Of a DNA stretch of 5,445 bases, positions 1 through 4,644 are shown piece after piece (position 1 is the first letter of the stretch; every line of letters begins with the position of its first letter). The notes beneath the pieces are model-generated. The model ran no database searches, was not told the DNA's origin, and saw nothing but the letters and a program-made list of their open reading frames with translations. This DNA is from Deltaproteobacteria bacterium (GTDB lineage: Bacteria > Desulfobacterota > DSM-4660 > Desulfatiglandales > B25-G16). The stretch covers positions 1-5,445 of the forward strand of contig QMLW01000169.1 in NCBI GenBank assembly GCA_003646935.1, in the 5' to 3' direction. Position numbers and translations under genes: made by a program.

Positions 1-1
1 A

Positions 2-139
2 TTCGAGGAATTAGATTCCTGGAAGAGGGCTGAATTCATTGAAAAAGGGGGCTGGGATAAAATGCCCGGGCAAGAAAAGGCTGACTATGCTGTATCACGA
101 GCATGCGCCGATGGGCTTGAACTGCTCATCAAAAAATGA
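2..139 (+). CDS. C-terminal end of an unrecognised protein (partial)
   Basis: This frame is open from the left edge to a TGA at 137-139 and gives 45 residues, beginning FEELDSWKRAEF and ending GLELLIKK. The composition is that of an ordinary soluble, partly helical protein, with charged residues alternating with aromatics and leucines. I do not recognise the family, and no catalytic motif is visible. A possible hairpin and a run of six T follow the stop directly, which fits the end of a transcription unit. An open stretch of 45 codons at a window edge could be chance, so the call rests mainly on plausible composition and on the terminator-like structure at its end. Confidence 0.4.
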   Translation, partial: FEELDSWKRAEFIEKGGWDKMPGQEKADYAVSRACADGLELLIKK

Positions 140-173
140 GTTTGGCCCTCAAAGGTGGCTCATAGGTTTTTTA
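136..173 (+). terminator. possible Rho-independent terminator overlapping the stop codon
   Basis: ATGAG (136-140) can pair with CTCAT (159-163), and directly inside it TTTGG (141-145) can pair with TCAAA (149-153, one G-T pair) around a CCC loop. GGTGG (154-158) is left as a bulge. AGG and then six T (168-173) follow. The stem begins within the stop codon of the upstream partial gene. The bulge and the AGG spacer weaken the case. No folding energy was calculated. Confidence 0.35.
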
Positions 174-242
174 TAGGGTCACTTTTTCAATAAATGGGTA
201 CGGTGTGAATGCCGGTATGTCGCAGCGACGAGACAAGAAGCA

Positions 243-272
243 ACACAGCGTTGCGAGCTTATAGCGCTGTGT
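243..272 (+). promoter_or_regulatory. inverted repeat, possible leader RNA hairpin
   Basis: ACACAGCG (243-250) is perfectly complementary to CGCTGTGT (265-272). The next three positions inward (251-253 with 262-264) can add one T-A and two G-T pairs, leaving an eight-base loop. There is no T-run behind it, so it is not a terminator. It ends 105 bases before the start of the lysine-rich mini-gene and could be a leader RNA structure or an operator. Which of these applies cannot be decided from sequence alone. Confidence 0.4.
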
Positions 273-362
273 ATAAAGAAGCAGGGATAAATATCATGGA
301 TCTTCAGGTTGCGTTGATCATTGCAGTTATGGCGTTTCAAAGGACTGGACGGGGAAAACCTG

Positions 363-370
363 AAAAGGAG
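363..370 (+). promoter_or_regulatory. ribosome binding site of the lysine-rich mini-gene
   Basis: AAAAGGAG lies 7 bases before the ATG at 378. This strong, well-spaced Shine-Dalgarno sequence is the main reason to accept such a short reading frame as a gene. Confidence 0.7.
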
Positions 371-377
371 AAACACA

Positions 378-488
378 ATGGGAGACAAAGGCAAGAAGGA
401 TAAGGACAAGGTTCGAAAACAGAAGAAAATCAAGCAGGACCAAGAGGTAAAAAGGAAGCGTGAGAAGCAACCGAAAAAAACCTCTTGA
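378..488 (+). CDS. 36-residue lysine-rich small protein
   Basis: The frame starts with ATG at 378, ends with TGA at 486-488 and encodes 36 residues starting MGDKGKKDKDKVRKQKKIK. About half the residues are Lys or Arg. There are no aromatic residues and almost no hydrophobic ones, so the protein is expected to be disordered or a single charged helix and to bind nucleic acid. That function is inference from charge alone. A strong AAAAGGAG site sits 7 bases upstream. The next gene downstream, 119 bases away on the same strand, is an RRM RNA-binding protein, and another tiny basic protein follows that one. Very short lysine-rich proteins of the MGDKGKKDK type are, from general familiarity, predicted in a number of anaerobic bacteria without known function. 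The length is below many gene-calling cut-offs. Confidence 0.7.
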   Translation: MGDKGKKDKDKVRKQKKIKQDQEVKRKREKQPKKTS

Positions 489-508
489 TAGTAAACACAT
501 GAAGAGGT
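480..508 (+). repeat. short inverted repeat after the lysine-rich mini-gene
   Basis: ACCTCTT (480-486) is a perfect complement of AAGAGGT (502-508), with a 15-base loop. It straddles the stop codon of the mini-gene. No T-run follows, so it is not a standard terminator. It might slow or separate expression of the mini-gene from the RRM gene downstream, but that is speculative. Confidence 0.35.
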
Positions 509-594
509 GTACTCCTTGCCCGTATCGTCAAAATTGCCGTTTTCCTTGATGAACTGACAATGGTTGGGTTGTCCATTGAACTTTAACGTTTTAT

Positions 595-601
595 AAAGGA
601 G
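595..601 (+). promoter_or_regulatory. ribosome binding site of the RRM gene
   Basis: AAAGGAG ends 6 bases before the ATG at 608 and fixes that codon as the start. Confidence 0.7.
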
Positions 602-607
602 ACTTGA

Positions 608-913
608 ATGAATATCTATGTAGGAAATTTGTCATACGAAGTCACCGAAGAGGACTTAAGGCAGGCCTTTGAACAATCAGGCCAGGTTGAATCTGTCAGA
701 ATTATAATGGATAAATATAGTGGTCGATCAAAAGGATTCGGATTTGTGGAGATGCCCTCTAATCACGAGGCACAGGCTGCGATCAAGGGCCTGAACGGCA
801 AAGAGTTAAAAGGGAGGGTGCTTAATCTCAATGAGGCCCGGCCTCGAACTGAAAATCGAGGAGATCGGGGCGGATATGGCGGTGGCAGAGGCAGACGCGG
901 CGGGGGAAGATAA
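608..913 (+). CDS. RNA-binding protein with one RRM domain and a Gly/Arg-rich tail
   Basis: This is a 101-residue single-domain RNA recognition motif protein. The RNP2 strand is IYVGNL (residues 3-8) and the RNP1 strand is KGFGFVEM (42-49), containing the aromatic residues that stack on RNA bases. The fold's other elements follow in order: helix 1 (EEDLRQAFEQSG, 14-25), helix 2 (HEAQAAIKGLNG, 53-64) and strand 4 (VLNLNEARP, 71-79). Residues 80-101 are a low-complexity Gly/Arg tail with RGG-like repeats, which usually adds non-specific RNA affinity. Length and layout match the glycine-rich bacterial RRM proteins known from cyanobacteria, where several respond to cold, and found in many other bacteria. 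The cold role here is inference. AAAGGAG lies 6 bases upstream of the start. It sits between two tiny basic-protein genes on the same strand. The protein acts in the cytoplasm. Confidence 0.95.
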   Translation: MNIYVGNLSYEVTEEDLRQAFEQSGQVESVRIIMDKYSGRSKGFGFVEMPSNHEAQAAIKGLNGKELKGRVLNLNEARPRTENRGDRGGYGGGRGRRGGGR

Positions 914-1103
914 CACACGCACTCATAGAACGTTAAATTGCCAAAAACATTCCGGGCAAACGCCTGAGAGCTTGTGCGCGATGTGGAACCACGTATTGGC
1001 TGGAGATAAATTAATTCGTGATCTGGAATGAACCGAGACCGCGTAATGTGTCGATCCATCTGGAGAGCGGGCATCACGCACAGATATTGGAAAAAGGAGG
1101 ATC
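914..1103 (+). other. gap between the RRM gene and the downstream mini-gene
   Basis: These 190 bases contain no convincing gene and no standard terminator. The one small inverted repeat is TTGCC (938-942) with GGCAA (955-959), which has no T-run after it. The last bases are the strong ribosome binding site of the next small gene. A cotranscript from the RRM gene is therefore possible but not shown. Confidence 0.4.
1092..1100 (+). promoter_or_regulatory. near-perfect ribosome binding site of a mini-gene
   Basis: AAAAGGAGG matches the anti-Shine-Dalgarno sequence almost fully. It ends 3 bases before the ATG at 1104; counted from the AGGAG core, the spacing is 4 to 5 bases. It supports the 23-codon frame downstream. 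Confidence 0.55.
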
Positions 1104-1175
1104 ATGTCGAAGCGCAATAGTCATAGCTTTGCAAAGTTTCAAAAAGAGCTCAAGCGAAAGAAGCCATACAAATAG
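1104..1175 (+). CDS. 23-residue basic small protein
   Basis: The frame runs from ATG at 1104 to TAG at 1173-1175 and encodes 23 residues starting MSKRNSHSFAKFQKELKRK. It is strongly basic, with a SFAKFQKE core that predicts a short amphipathic helix. Function is unknown. Its near-perfect AAAAGGAGG site and its position behind an RRM gene and a second lysine-rich mini-gene argue that it is translated. My impression is that similar small proteins with a SFxKxQKE core usually continue with a longer lysine-rich tail, so this copy could be shortened by an early stop. No longer continuation was recognised in the other two frames. Confidence is limited by length. Confidence 0.5.
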   Translation: MSKRNSHSFAKFQKELKRKKPYK

Positions 1176-1426
1176 ACTTCTAACCTTCATAAGGCTGGAC
1201 GAGAACCGCCCCTATTCCGAGTTTTAACTATCCTGCTACCTTTTCAGGGAAATTTCCGCTGAAGGCTTCTTTTGTAAAAATAAATCAGAAGTCATCCCAG
1301 CCAAAACAATGATACGCTTCATTGCCAAATGAAACGTAAACATACCGTGCCCACCTTCAATTTCCATAATGTGGTTTATCGAAAAAATATCCATCACTTG
1401 TTGGGCTTACACCATTGATCACTGCC
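1176..1426. other. intergenic region between convergent transcription units
   Basis: These 251 bases separate the rightward mini-gene from the 3' end of tatC on the other strand. They hold a candidate rightward terminator at 1243-1273 and a perfect 6-bp inverted repeat at 1318-1333 (TTCATT, GCCA loop, AATGAA) with no T-run. On the minus strand there is a protein-like reading at 1288-1422 interrupted by one stop codon. No clear terminator for the leftward tatC unit is visible. No gene here has a usable ribosome binding site. Confidence 0.5.
1243..1273 (+). terminator. possible terminator of the rightward unit
   Basis: TTCAG (1243-1247) pairs with CTGAA (1259-1263), and inside it GGA (1248-1250) pairs with TCC (1255-1257) around AATT, leaving one bulged G. 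GGC and then a T-rich tract, TTCTTTT (1267-1273), follow. The position after the last rightward gene fits. The stem is short and low in GC, so the call is tentative. Confidence 0.35.
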
Positions 1427-2176
1427 TTACCCTTGCTGCTCCTCGGAATTTGAGGCCTCTTTCCTTTTTCCATATACCCCTCTGCTGAGGAAGATGCTCA
1501 GCTCATACAGGATGATGATGGGAAGTGCCATCATAATCTGTGTGGCCACATCAGGCGGAGTGAGTATCGCCGATAGGATAAATGCGCACAGGATGGCGAA
1601 CTTGCGGAACCGCTTCATTGCATCCGGGGTGATCACGCCGATCTTGGTGAGAAAGAGCACTACGATGGGCATCTCGAAGACAAGGCCGAATGCCAGGAGC
1701 AACCTGATTGCAAAGGAGAAATACTGCTTCACGGAGGGAAGGGCCTGAATATCCTCGGTGGCAAAGCTGATAAAGAATTTAAACCCATAAGGAAATACCA
1801 CGAGGTATCCAAAAAGGGCACCGAGGACAAAGAGGATACTGGAGAACACCACAAAGGGGACGAGGTAGCGTTTCTCCTTCTGATAGAGGGCAGGAGCCAA
1901 AAACATCCACACCTCATAGAAGATGATCGGTATAGCCAAGATGATGCCGGCAACGAGGGATACCTTGATATAGGTGATAAACATCTCCGGGAGACTGGTG
2001 AAGATAAGCCTGCTCTCGTTGGGAAGAACGCGCGTTAATGGCAGGATGAGAAGGGAGAAGAGCTGTTTGGAGAAGGCATAGGAGATCGCAAAGCCCGCGC
2101 CAATGGCGATGGCACACACGATCAACCTGCTCCGAAGCTCCTCTAGGTGCCCCAGGAATGGCTGTTTTTCATCCAT
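1427..2176 (-). CDS. tatC: TatC, Sec-independent protein translocase subunit
   Basis: TatC is the multispanning inner-membrane subunit that recognises twin-arginine signal peptides and, with TatA/TatB-type partners, exports folded proteins. From the ATG at 2176 it has 249 residues, close to the usual 240-260. Visible hallmarks are the N-terminal HLEELRSRL (10-18) with its conserved Glu, PL (46-47), [18 protein letters not shown] (86-103) with Glu101, FGLVFEMP (163-170) with Glu168, TPPD (206-209) and ALPIIILYE (217-225). Six hydrophobic spans can be counted. The ATG at 2176 overlaps the end of the upstream tat gene by 8 bases (ATGGATGA), so translational coupling is likely; no strong Shine-Dalgarno sequence precedes it. 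The same frame stays open upstream to 2260, but those 28 Arg/Lys/Gln-rich residues lie inside the tatB coding sequence and precede the family's normal N-terminus, so that start is rejected. Confidence 0.97.
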   Translation of the reverse strand: MDEKQPFLGHLEELRSRLIVCAIAIGAGFAISYAFSKQLFSLLILPLTRVLPNESRLIFTSLPEMFITYIKVSLVAGIILAIPIIFYEVWMFLAPALYQKEKRYLVPFVVFSSILFVLGALFGYLVVFPYGFKFFISFATEDIQALPSVKQYFSFAIRLLLAFGLVFEMPIVVLFLTKIGVITPDAMKRFRKFAILCAFILSAILTPPDVATQIMMALPIIILYELSIFLSRGVYGKRKEASNSEEQQG

Positions 2177-2495
2177 CGTCGTGTTTTTTCTCTGTGAGGC
2201 CTGGTTTCTCGGCCTCTCCTTGATCCTCTTGCGCGCTCTCTGCTTGGGCCTCTGTTTCATCGGCTTGTTCCGAGGGGTCTGCTATGAACCCGCTGACTGA
2301 ATCAGCCAGTTCCTCCTTCATATCCCTCAGGTCATCCTCTATGTCGAGATTCGCCTTTATCTCAGAGGTGGCCTTTCTGAACTCGGCCATTCCCTTGCCC
2401 AGAGCCCTGGCGAGATCGGGCAGTTTCTTAGGGCCTAGGATAATCAAGGCAATCACAAAGATTATGATTAATTCAGGCATTCCTATACCGAACAT
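2169..2495 (-). CDS. tatB: TatA/TatB-family translocase subunit (TatB-like)
   Basis: This is the single-span partner of TatC in twin-arginine export. It has 108 residues. A very short N-terminus MFGIGMPE leads into the membrane helix (about 8-20), then the family hinge GPKKLPDL (21-28), an amphipathic helix (about 25-50) and an acidic, poorly conserved tail rich in Glu, Asp, Ala and Gln. Glu8 in MPEL and the LGP hinge favour TatB over TatA, and position directly before tatC agrees. However, in many bacteria one such protein serves both roles, so TatB versus TatA is not certain. AGGAGAG (minus strand, forward positions 2501-2507) lies 5 bases before the ATG, and pmbA ends 13 bases upstream. 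Its stop overlaps the tatC start. Confidence 0.92.
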   Translation of the reverse strand: MFGIGMPELIIIFVIALIILGPKKLPDLARALGKGMAEFRKATSEIKANLDIEDDLRDMKEELADSVSGFIADPSEQADETEAQAESAQEDQGEAEKPGLTEKKHDDG

Positions 2496-2508
2496 ATGAG
2501 CTCTCCTA

Positions 2509-3849
2509 TTACAGTCCGCTTATGATTATCTCCTTTACGAGAAGCGAGGGGGCCCCAATTCTACCGATGAATTTGAGGCTGTCCCCCACTTCCTCTACCG
2601 CGGAAAAGAGATCATAAATCGTGCCAGAGATAGTTACGCCCTTTACGGGGAAAGAGGGCTTTCCTTTATCTATCCACATTCCGGATGCGCCCAGGGAGAA
2701 GTCCCCCGACACGGGATCAATCGTATGAGCGCCCATTACTTCTGTTATGAAAAAGCCGGTATCCATCTTGCTCAGGAGCTGTTCGGGTGTTGAAGTACCG
2801 GGATCTACAAAGAAGTTGGATACAGATATCGCGGGGGGCGCTGCGATCTTGGTCCTGAAGGAGTTACCCGTCGGCTCAGAGTCCATCTTTTTCGACCAGT
2901 ATCGATCGAACAGATAGGAGATAAGCCTCCCATCTTGTACCAGGATTGTCCTTGTCTGGGGGGTTCCCTCATCATCAAAAGGCGCACTGCCCATGCCCCT
3001 GGGGTAGAGCCCATCGTCAATGAGTCGGATCCTCGGAGATGCGACTATCTCATTGAGCTTGTCGCTGAGAAAGGATTTACCCTTATACACATTCTCCCCG
3101 AAGAAGGATGATGCCCAGGCACCGAGCATATCGATGACCACCGTGTCTTCCAGAATTGAGGGACACCTGCATGTGGAAATTTGACGACTGCCCAACATCT
3201 GTAGAGCCCTCCGCGCTGCGCAGAGACCGATCCTTGCCGGATCGAGGTCGGTATAGTACCTGGCGTTACCCAGCTCCCAGCCCATTTCGGAGGAGTCGTT
3301 ATCCTCAGCGAGGACCATGATCGACATGCTACAATGGGTTTCCTCCCGTTCGAGATCCAGTCCCCTAGAGTTCGTCAATGAGACGTGATTTGTTACTTCC
3401 TCGTACTCTGCCCTTCTTGCCTTCTTTATGCGGGGATCGGAGCTGAGGGCGCTGTGCTCCATCTCCCTAACATGGGCTATCTTATCCTTGTTGGGTATCG
3501 TTGTGAGGCTCGCATCAAAGAGCTCCAGGTCGGACGGCTCTAATCTCGCCTCCGGACGAAAGGAATAGTTCGGATCTACATCGGTCTGGCCCGCCAGCTC
3601 AATCGCTCGATCCGCAAGGTGCTCAAGTCCCTCGAGAGTCGGCCCAAAGAGATAGGCAAAACCCGCTCTACCCCGCTTCAGGACCCTGAGTGCGAGGCCT
3701 ATCTCCCTGGATGAGCGGAAATGATCGACGTTGCCATCCTTTATGCCGATGGATAGCACCTTTTTTCGAGAGAGGAATATCTCGAAGTCAATGCCCTCGG
3801 TCCTGCTCAGGCAATCGGAAATGATTTCTACTACCTTTTTTTTCTCCAT
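2509..3849 (-). CDS. pmbA: PmbA/TldE-family protein (TldD/PmbA protease partner)
   Basis: PmbA/TldE forms a heterodimer with TldD. In E. coli the pair matures microcin B17 and degrades unfolded peptides such as CcdA. TldD carries the zinc-binding HExxxH site, and TldE-type subunits lack it. No HExxxH motif is visible here, so this is the TldE half. From the ATG at 3849 the protein has 446 residues, matching about 450 for E. coli PmbA. Conserved stretches are STCRCP (225-230), [17 protein letters not shown] (249-265), [11 protein letters not shown] (291-301), TGNSFR (327-332) and the C-terminal [20 protein letters not shown] (371-390), followed by [15 protein letters not shown] (401-415). An in-frame GTG at 4017 would add 56 residues, but that part is encoded by an intergenic repeat and does not belong to the family. 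No strong ribosome binding site precedes either start. No tldD is in the window. It lies in the argS-SPOR-pmbA-tat gene string. Confidence 0.93.
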   Translation of the reverse strand: MEKKKVVEIISDCLSRTEGIDFEIFLSRKKVLSIGIKDGNVDHFRSSREIGLALRVLKRGRAGFAYLFGPTLEGLEHLADRAIELAGQTDVDPNYSFRPEARLEPSDLELFDASLTTIPNKDKIAHVREMEHSALSSDPRIKKARRAEYEEVTNHVSLTNSRGLDLEREETHCSMSIMVLAEDNDSSEMGWELGNARYYTDLDPARIGLCAARRALQMLGSRQISTCRCPSILEDTVVIDMLGAWASSFFGENVYKGKSFLSDKLNEIVASPRIRLIDDGLYPRGMGSAPFDDEGTPQTRTILVQDGRLISYLFDRYWSKKMDSEPTGNSFRTKIAAPPAISVSNFFVDPGTSTPEQLLSKMDTGFFITEVMGAHTIDPVSGDFSLGASGMWIDKGKPSFPVKGVTISGTIYDLFSAVEEVGDSLKFIGRIGAPSLLVKEIIISGL

Positions 3850-3886
3850 AGTTTTGCAGGAACGTGATTGTATAGAATTTATTTTT

Positions 3887-3985
3887 TCAAGCGGCGCAGC
3901 CTGCCGTAGGCAGCGAAACCGCGTTATATAAAATCGCGAAGCGATTTTATCCTGAGCATAGCCGAAGGACTCCTCGCAATGACAT
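3887..3985 (-). repeat. dispersed-type palindromic intergenic repeat inside the operon
   Basis: Read on the minus strand, this begins with TGTCATTGCGAG (3984-3973). That sequence is, from general knowledge, a hallmark of multicopy intergenic repeats in several bacterial groups. It contains a perfect 10-bp palindrome, ATAAAATCGC (3928-3937) with GCGATTTTAT (3941-3950) around a three-base loop. A second one is CTGCC (3901-3905) with GGCAG (3909-3913), which can be enclosed by GCGG (3891-3894) and CCGC (3919-3922). The element separates the SPOR gene from pmbA, the only wide gap in an otherwise tight gene string. Exact ends are uncertain because no second copy lies in the window. Confidence 0.75.
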
Positions 3986-4013
3986 GAATACAACTTGGTA
4001 TCAATCGGCCGTA

Positions 4014-4634
4014 TCACTCGCTATCGGGGTACACGATAAAGGGTTTGAAGCCCTCCTTCTCGATTAAACGCGCTGCAAGGCTTTTTGCCTGATCAACGGT
4101 GGTATAGGGGCCGCAGCGAATCCTGTAGTACACGGTGCCTTTGATAAGGGTTTTATAGTAGTATGCGGGATAGCCGGATTTGATTAATCTCTCCACCATC
4201 TCTACCGTTTGCATCTTGTTCTTGAGCGCCGCGACCTGCACGCGATAGTTGCCGGCCTTGTCCGTTTCCTCGTGCACAAGCTTCGCCCTCTTTTGAGGCT
4301 TCACGTGGTCCTTGGGTGGCGCTTGACGAGGCGCTTCGCTCCTTGCCTTGGCTTTTTTATCGGTGAGCTGGTTATAGAATGTGAGTTCTTCTTCCTTTAT
4401 GAGCGGAACATGTTTGGCCTTGTCGTCTTGTTCATCGCTGACCGGCTTGCCCTTGAAAAACCATAAACCATCCATGCTGCGGGGCAAACAGCCCCTGCCG
4501 ACCATTATGCCCAAGGCGAAAACCCAGACAAGGATAAAGATAAACCCAATACCCGAGAAGAGCAGAGAGGTCAAAGAAAATTGCAAGACGTACCTCTTTT
4601 TTGGCTGTTCCGGGGGGGATTTCTTGTTCGCCAT
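4014..4634 (-). CDS. membrane-anchored SPOR-domain protein
   Basis: The protein has 206 residues with one transmembrane span near the N-terminus (about 21-46) after a short Lys-rich cytoplasmic start. A charged and proline-containing linker (about 60-127) follows, then a C-terminal SPOR domain (about 128-201) that includes NYRVQVAALKNK, SGYPAYYY, YYRIRCGPYTTVDQAKSLA and GFKPFIVYP. SPOR domains bind peptidoglycan stripped of its stem peptides, which marks division septa. A bitopic protein of this layout is therefore expected in the inner membrane with the domain in the periplasm, probably as a cell-division or wall-remodelling factor. It resembles FtsN or DedD in layout, but no orthology is claimed. 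A GGGAG sequence lies just upstream of the ATG at 4634. The argS stop is 10 bases upstream, so the two genes are almost certainly cotranscribed. Confidence 0.9.
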   Translation of the reverse strand: MANKKSPPEQPKKRYVLQFSLTSLLFSGIGFIFILVWVFALGIMVGRGCLPRSMDGLWFFKGKPVSDEQDDKAKHVPLIKEEELTFYNQLTDKKAKARSEAPRQAPPKDHVKPQKRAKLVHEETDKAGNYRVQVAALKNKMQTVEMVERLIKSGYPAYYYKTLIKGTVYYRIRCGPYTTVDQAKSLAARLIEKEGFKPFIVYPDSE

Positions 4635-4644
4635 CGTCTCCCGT

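Larger units (their letters stand above)
174..377 (+). other. structured untranslated stretch upstream of the lysine-rich mini-gene
   Basis: I see no convincing gene here. It contains a short hairpin (GTCG at 219-222 with CGAC at 226-229) and a stronger inverted repeat at 243-272. A weak open frame starting with an ATG at 296 runs through the downstream ribosome binding site and overlaps the next gene in another frame; it looks like chance. No promoter with well-placed -35 and -10 boxes stands out. The pair TTGCGA (251-256) and TATAAA (272-277) is spaced only 15 bp and lies inside the inverted repeat. Confidence 0.45.

Noticed and set aside
209..403. 64-codon rightward open frame across the leader
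   Set aside because: It overlaps the lysine-rich mini-gene and its ribosome binding site in a different frame, has no good ribosome binding site of its own, and covers the inverted repeat. Its sequence looks like chance translation.
179..433. 84-codon minus-strand open frame opposite the leader and mini-gene
   Set aside because: Its composition (Phe/Ser/Leu/Pro-rich start, His/Arg-rich end) is typical of the antisense of purine-rich sequence, and there is no ribosome binding site support.
590..600. TTATAA-like -10 box just before the RRM gene
   Set aside because: It overlaps the ribosome binding site, so a transcript from it would lack a usable leader; no -35 box is convincingly spaced.
763..1077. 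104-codon minus-strand open frame opposite the RRM gene
   Set aside because: The proline/arginine runs are the antisense of the Gly/Arg tail; the RRM gene on the plus strand is certain.
1236..1367. 43-codon minus-strand ORF starting MEIEGGHGMFTF
   Set aside because: There is no Shine-Dalgarno sequence before the ATG, it overlaps the terminator-like hairpin, and no family is recognised.
2177..2260. 28-residue Arg/Lys-rich N-terminal extension of TatC
   Set aside because: It lies entirely inside the tatB coding sequence in another frame, and TatC proteins normally begin at about [15 protein letters not shown]. The ATGGATGA overlap gives a natural coupled start at 2176.
3850..4013. A mobile element with transposase or a CRISPR-like array in the SPOR-pmbA gap
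   Set aside because: Only about 100 bases of palindromic repeat are present. There is no transposase frame, no regularly spaced direct repeats and no obvious target-site duplication.
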